Part shown: piece after piece, positions 7,005 through 8,194 of the stretch
Layout: every line of letters starts with the position of its first letter
How positions within the stretch are numbered: the stretch's first letter is position 1
Assembly: GCA_902462525.1 (NCBI GenBank)
Contig: CABQCA010000105.1
Span: forward strand, 1-8,194
Length of the DNA: 8,194 bases
Direction: 5' to 3'
DNA from: an uncultured Porphyromonadaceae bacterium
GTDB taxonomy: Bacteria; Bacteroidota; Bacteroidia; Bacteroidales; Muribaculaceae
The notes under the pieces: model-generated
The model's input: only the letters and a program-made list of their open reading frames with translations
What the model was told of the DNA's origin: nothing
The model's database searches: none
Program-made: the position numbers and the translations under genes

Positions 7005-7913
7005 TCATTCGGCTGTGCCGCCGTTGTCGGTTCCGTCGTCGGTCCAGGGATTGATATTGACGTTCACGCCGTTCGAAGTCTTGCTGAGGGAGACTGTGAA
7101 CTTGTGGCTTCTTGTGCTTTCGAATGCAAAATCTTTCTTAAGGTTGAAGTCGCGTCCGTCGACAGTGACGGTGATGAGATTACCGCCGGTCACACTCTGC
7201 GGTACAATCAGGGCTTTGTATGCTCCGTCAGTAAAGAGCGGGGTCACAGTCTCCGCATTGCCGGTGGCAGTGACGGCTCCGGTGGCAATGTTGACGGTGG
7301 AACCGCACTTCACGCCGTTTATCCTGACGGCGACATCGGCAGCGGCCAGCGATTCCTTGGTGAAACCGTTTCCTGCCTCGAGACCGATGACAATGCGGCT
7401 CATAACGTGGCTGACGGCAATTGTTGTGGCCGAAGTTGTCGGCGCGACATTGAGAGTGCGTCCGACCATAAGGTCAGAAGCCTTGTAGGCAGCTTCGGCC
7501 GACTGGTCGACGGCGACTGCGAAAGGATATGCCGTCACCGACCTGACGTCGGCGTAGGGATAGTAGAGGTAGAAATCGGCATGTGTTTCATTGTCTTTCC
7601 AGTAGACGGGGCTGTCGGGAGTCCATGTGCCGCTGTAGCGGAAACGCATGTTGTCGACATGATTTCCGGTGGCGGCAAGCGTGCCGGGAGTGGTGCCGTT
7701 GTAGTTCACCACGAAAAGGCCGGCGCAGTCGCCTGTTTCGAAGCCGTAGTCGGTGGCCCGGGCTGAGTTGACCGACGGACTTATTTTGATTTCCATTTTC
7801 GGACCATCAGGCGTAGGCGGCAGGGGCGCGGGTTCGTCTGGCGAACCTCCGGAGCACGAAGCGGCAAGCATGGCGGTGCCGGCGATGACAGGCAGAAGGA
7901 AGTAGTTTTTCAT
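7005..7913 (-). CDS. Fimbrillin-like surface lipoprotein, promoter-proximal gene of the cluster
   Basis: The product is 302 residues from the ATG at 7913. An in-frame ATG at 7940 would add nine residues (MNQSTKISS) ahead of the signal peptide and lies next to the predicted transcription start, so the inner start is preferred. Residues 1-20 are a lipoprotein signal (MKNYFLLPVIAGTAMLAASC) followed by SGGSPDEP and a Pro-rich linker. Residues about 40-290 are the fimbrillin-like domain: ARATDYGFETGDCAGLFVVNY, PVYWKDNETHADFYLYYPYAD, YKASDLMVG, VSHVMSRIVIGLEAGNGF, YKALIVPQS and NINPWTDDGTDNGG. Shared landmarks with the N-terminal domain of the downstream fusion protein (PGTL, DN.R, YWKD, APTT, GNGF, IATGAVT/LATGTVT) suggest the two arose by duplication, more recently than the copy at 2395-3285. 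It is the likely major pilin or surface subunit; that role is inferred from position and size. Confidence 0.9.
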   Translation of the reverse strand: MKNYFLLPVIAGTAMLAASCSGGSPDEPAPLPPTPDGPKMEIKISPSVNSARATDYGFETGDCAGLFVVNYNGTTPGTLAATGNHVDNMRFRYSGTWTPDSPVYWKDNETHADFYLYYPYADVRSVTAYPFAVAVDQSAEAAYKASDLMVGRTLNVAPTTSATTIAVSHVMSRIVIGLEAGNGFTKESLAAADVAVRINGVKCGSTVNIATGAVTATGNAETVTPLFTDGAYKALIVPQSVTGGNLITVTVDGRDFNLKKDFAFESTRSHKFTVSLSKTSNGVNVNINPWTDDGTDNGGTAE

Positions 7914-7919
7914 AGAACT

Positions 7920-8012
7920 TATTTTGGTTGATTGGTTCAAAAATTATTATGTCGCAAATTTATGCATAATAAAGGCTGTCCCGGAAATTTATTTTGGTTC
8001 AAACTGGTTCAA
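7920..8012 (-). repeat. Direct repeats with TTGAACCA boxes around the promoter
   Basis: On the minus strand TTGAACCA occurs at 8012-8005, 8002-7995 and 7940-7933. AACCAAAATA follows at 7999-7990 and again at 7929-7920, exactly 70 bp apart. Two boxes lie upstream of the predicted -7 element and one in the 5' leader. This could be an operator set or a local duplication; neither is proven. Confidence 0.55.
7955..7962 (-). promoter_or_regulatory. Predicted Bacteroidetes -7 promoter element (TAAATTTG)
   Basis: On the minus strand TAAATTTG fits the Bacteroidetes -7 consensus TAnnTTTG and sits 41 bp upstream of the ATG at 7913, which would give a 5' leader of roughly 35 nt. The -33 element is weak: only a TTTC at a spacing of about 21 nt, not TTTG. 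It would drive the whole leftward gene cluster. Confidence 0.55.
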
Positions 8013-8080
8013 TTGCGCCTTGTTTTCTGCGTGTCCCGTATACCGTTTCTTTCAGAGCAATCGAAGCGAAGGGATAAGTA

Positions 8081-8122
8081 TAAAAGAAGAACGGTGATAA
8101 CCATCAGGCTATCACCGTTCTT
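8081..8122 (-). terminator. Rho-independent terminator of tRNA-Pro
   Basis: A perfect 13-bp stem pairs 8087-8099 with 8110-8122 (AAGAACGGTGATA on the plus strand). The 10-nt loop can close further by two C-G pairs. On the minus strand the stem is followed by CTTTTA, so it terminates transcription leaving the tRNA leftwards, insulating the fimbrillin cluster. Confidence 0.8.
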
Positions 8123-8132
8123 TGTGCTTTTG

Positions 8133-8194
8133 TCGGGGTGACTGGACTCGAACCAGCGACCTCACGCCCCCCAGACGCGTACTCTAACCAACTG
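8133..8194 (-). tRNA. tRNA-Pro, anticodon GGG (5' part outside window)
   Basis: Minus-strand reading from the right edge gives part of the D arm (CAGTTGGTTAGAGTA), anticodon stem CGCGT/GCGTG around loop CTGGGGG with anticodon GGG at 8172-8170, a 5-nt variable loop, T stem GCTGG/CCAGT with loop TTCGAGT, acceptor strand CACCCCG and discriminator A at 8133. CCA is not encoded (the sequence continues CAAAAG), so it must be added enzymatically. The acceptor 5' strand and the start of the D arm lie beyond the window. Confidence 0.93.

Noticed and set aside
6945..7766. Plus-strand open frame of 273 codons
   Set aside because: It mirrors the fimbrillin gene at 7005-7913, which has a clear lipobox and family motifs; the plus-strand product is Cys/Val/Gly-rich with no recognisable fold.
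8087..8122. CRISPR-like or riboswitch hairpin
   Set aside because: There is a single hairpin followed by a T-run on the tRNA strand; a simple terminator explains it.
7932..8141. Plus-strand open frame of 69 codons in the intergenic region
   Set aside because: It runs through the predicted promoter, the repeats and the terminator hairpin, with no coding character.
8087..8194. tRNA-Pro as an attachment site for an integrated element
   Set aside because: No second copy of the tRNA 3' end, integrase or element boundary is visible in the window.

Overview
The window looks like chromosomal DNA of a Bacteroidales bacterium. The evidence is three fimbrillin-like (Mfa1/FimA-type) lipoproteins, BspA-type leucine-rich repeats, a BACON domain next to an M64 metallopeptidase, lipoproteins with Ser plus acidic residues after the lipid cysteine, a TAnnTTTG-type promoter and no clear Shine-Dalgarno sequences. 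The moderately high GC would suit Muribaculaceae or a relative, but genus cannot be read from this sequence.

Every gene is on the minus strand, so the order of expression runs from right to left. At the right edge is the 3' part of a tRNA-Pro(GGG), followed by its own hairpin terminator. An intergenic region of about 220 bp then carries a good -7 element and three TTGAACCA boxes. Next come a fimbrillin-like lipoprotein (7005-7913), a 1170-residue lipoprotein combining fimbrillin, LRR, BACON and M64 peptidase modules (3398-6910), a second stand-alone fimbrillin-like lipoprotein (2395-3285), a membrane-anchored protein with an NTF2-like domain (1535-2359), a PEGA-like/beta-barrel outer-membrane protein (539-1528), and the N-terminal part of a lipoprotein with fibronectin-III-like domains that runs off the left edge (1-542).

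Gaps are 94, 112, 35 and 6 bp, then a 4-bp ATGA overlap, with no convincing terminator between the genes. The set is therefore probably one transcription unit or two closely linked ones. My inference is a cell-surface appendage or adhesion locus in which one fimbrillin subunit has become the carrier of a recognition module (LRR and BACON) and a zinc endopeptidase. The three distal genes would be envelope components of the same surface system. The large fusion gene has purine/pyrimidine-biased inverted sequences at both ends, its LRR segment is clearly AT-richer than its flanks, and an octamer array overlaps its stop codon. Together these hint at assembly from modules.
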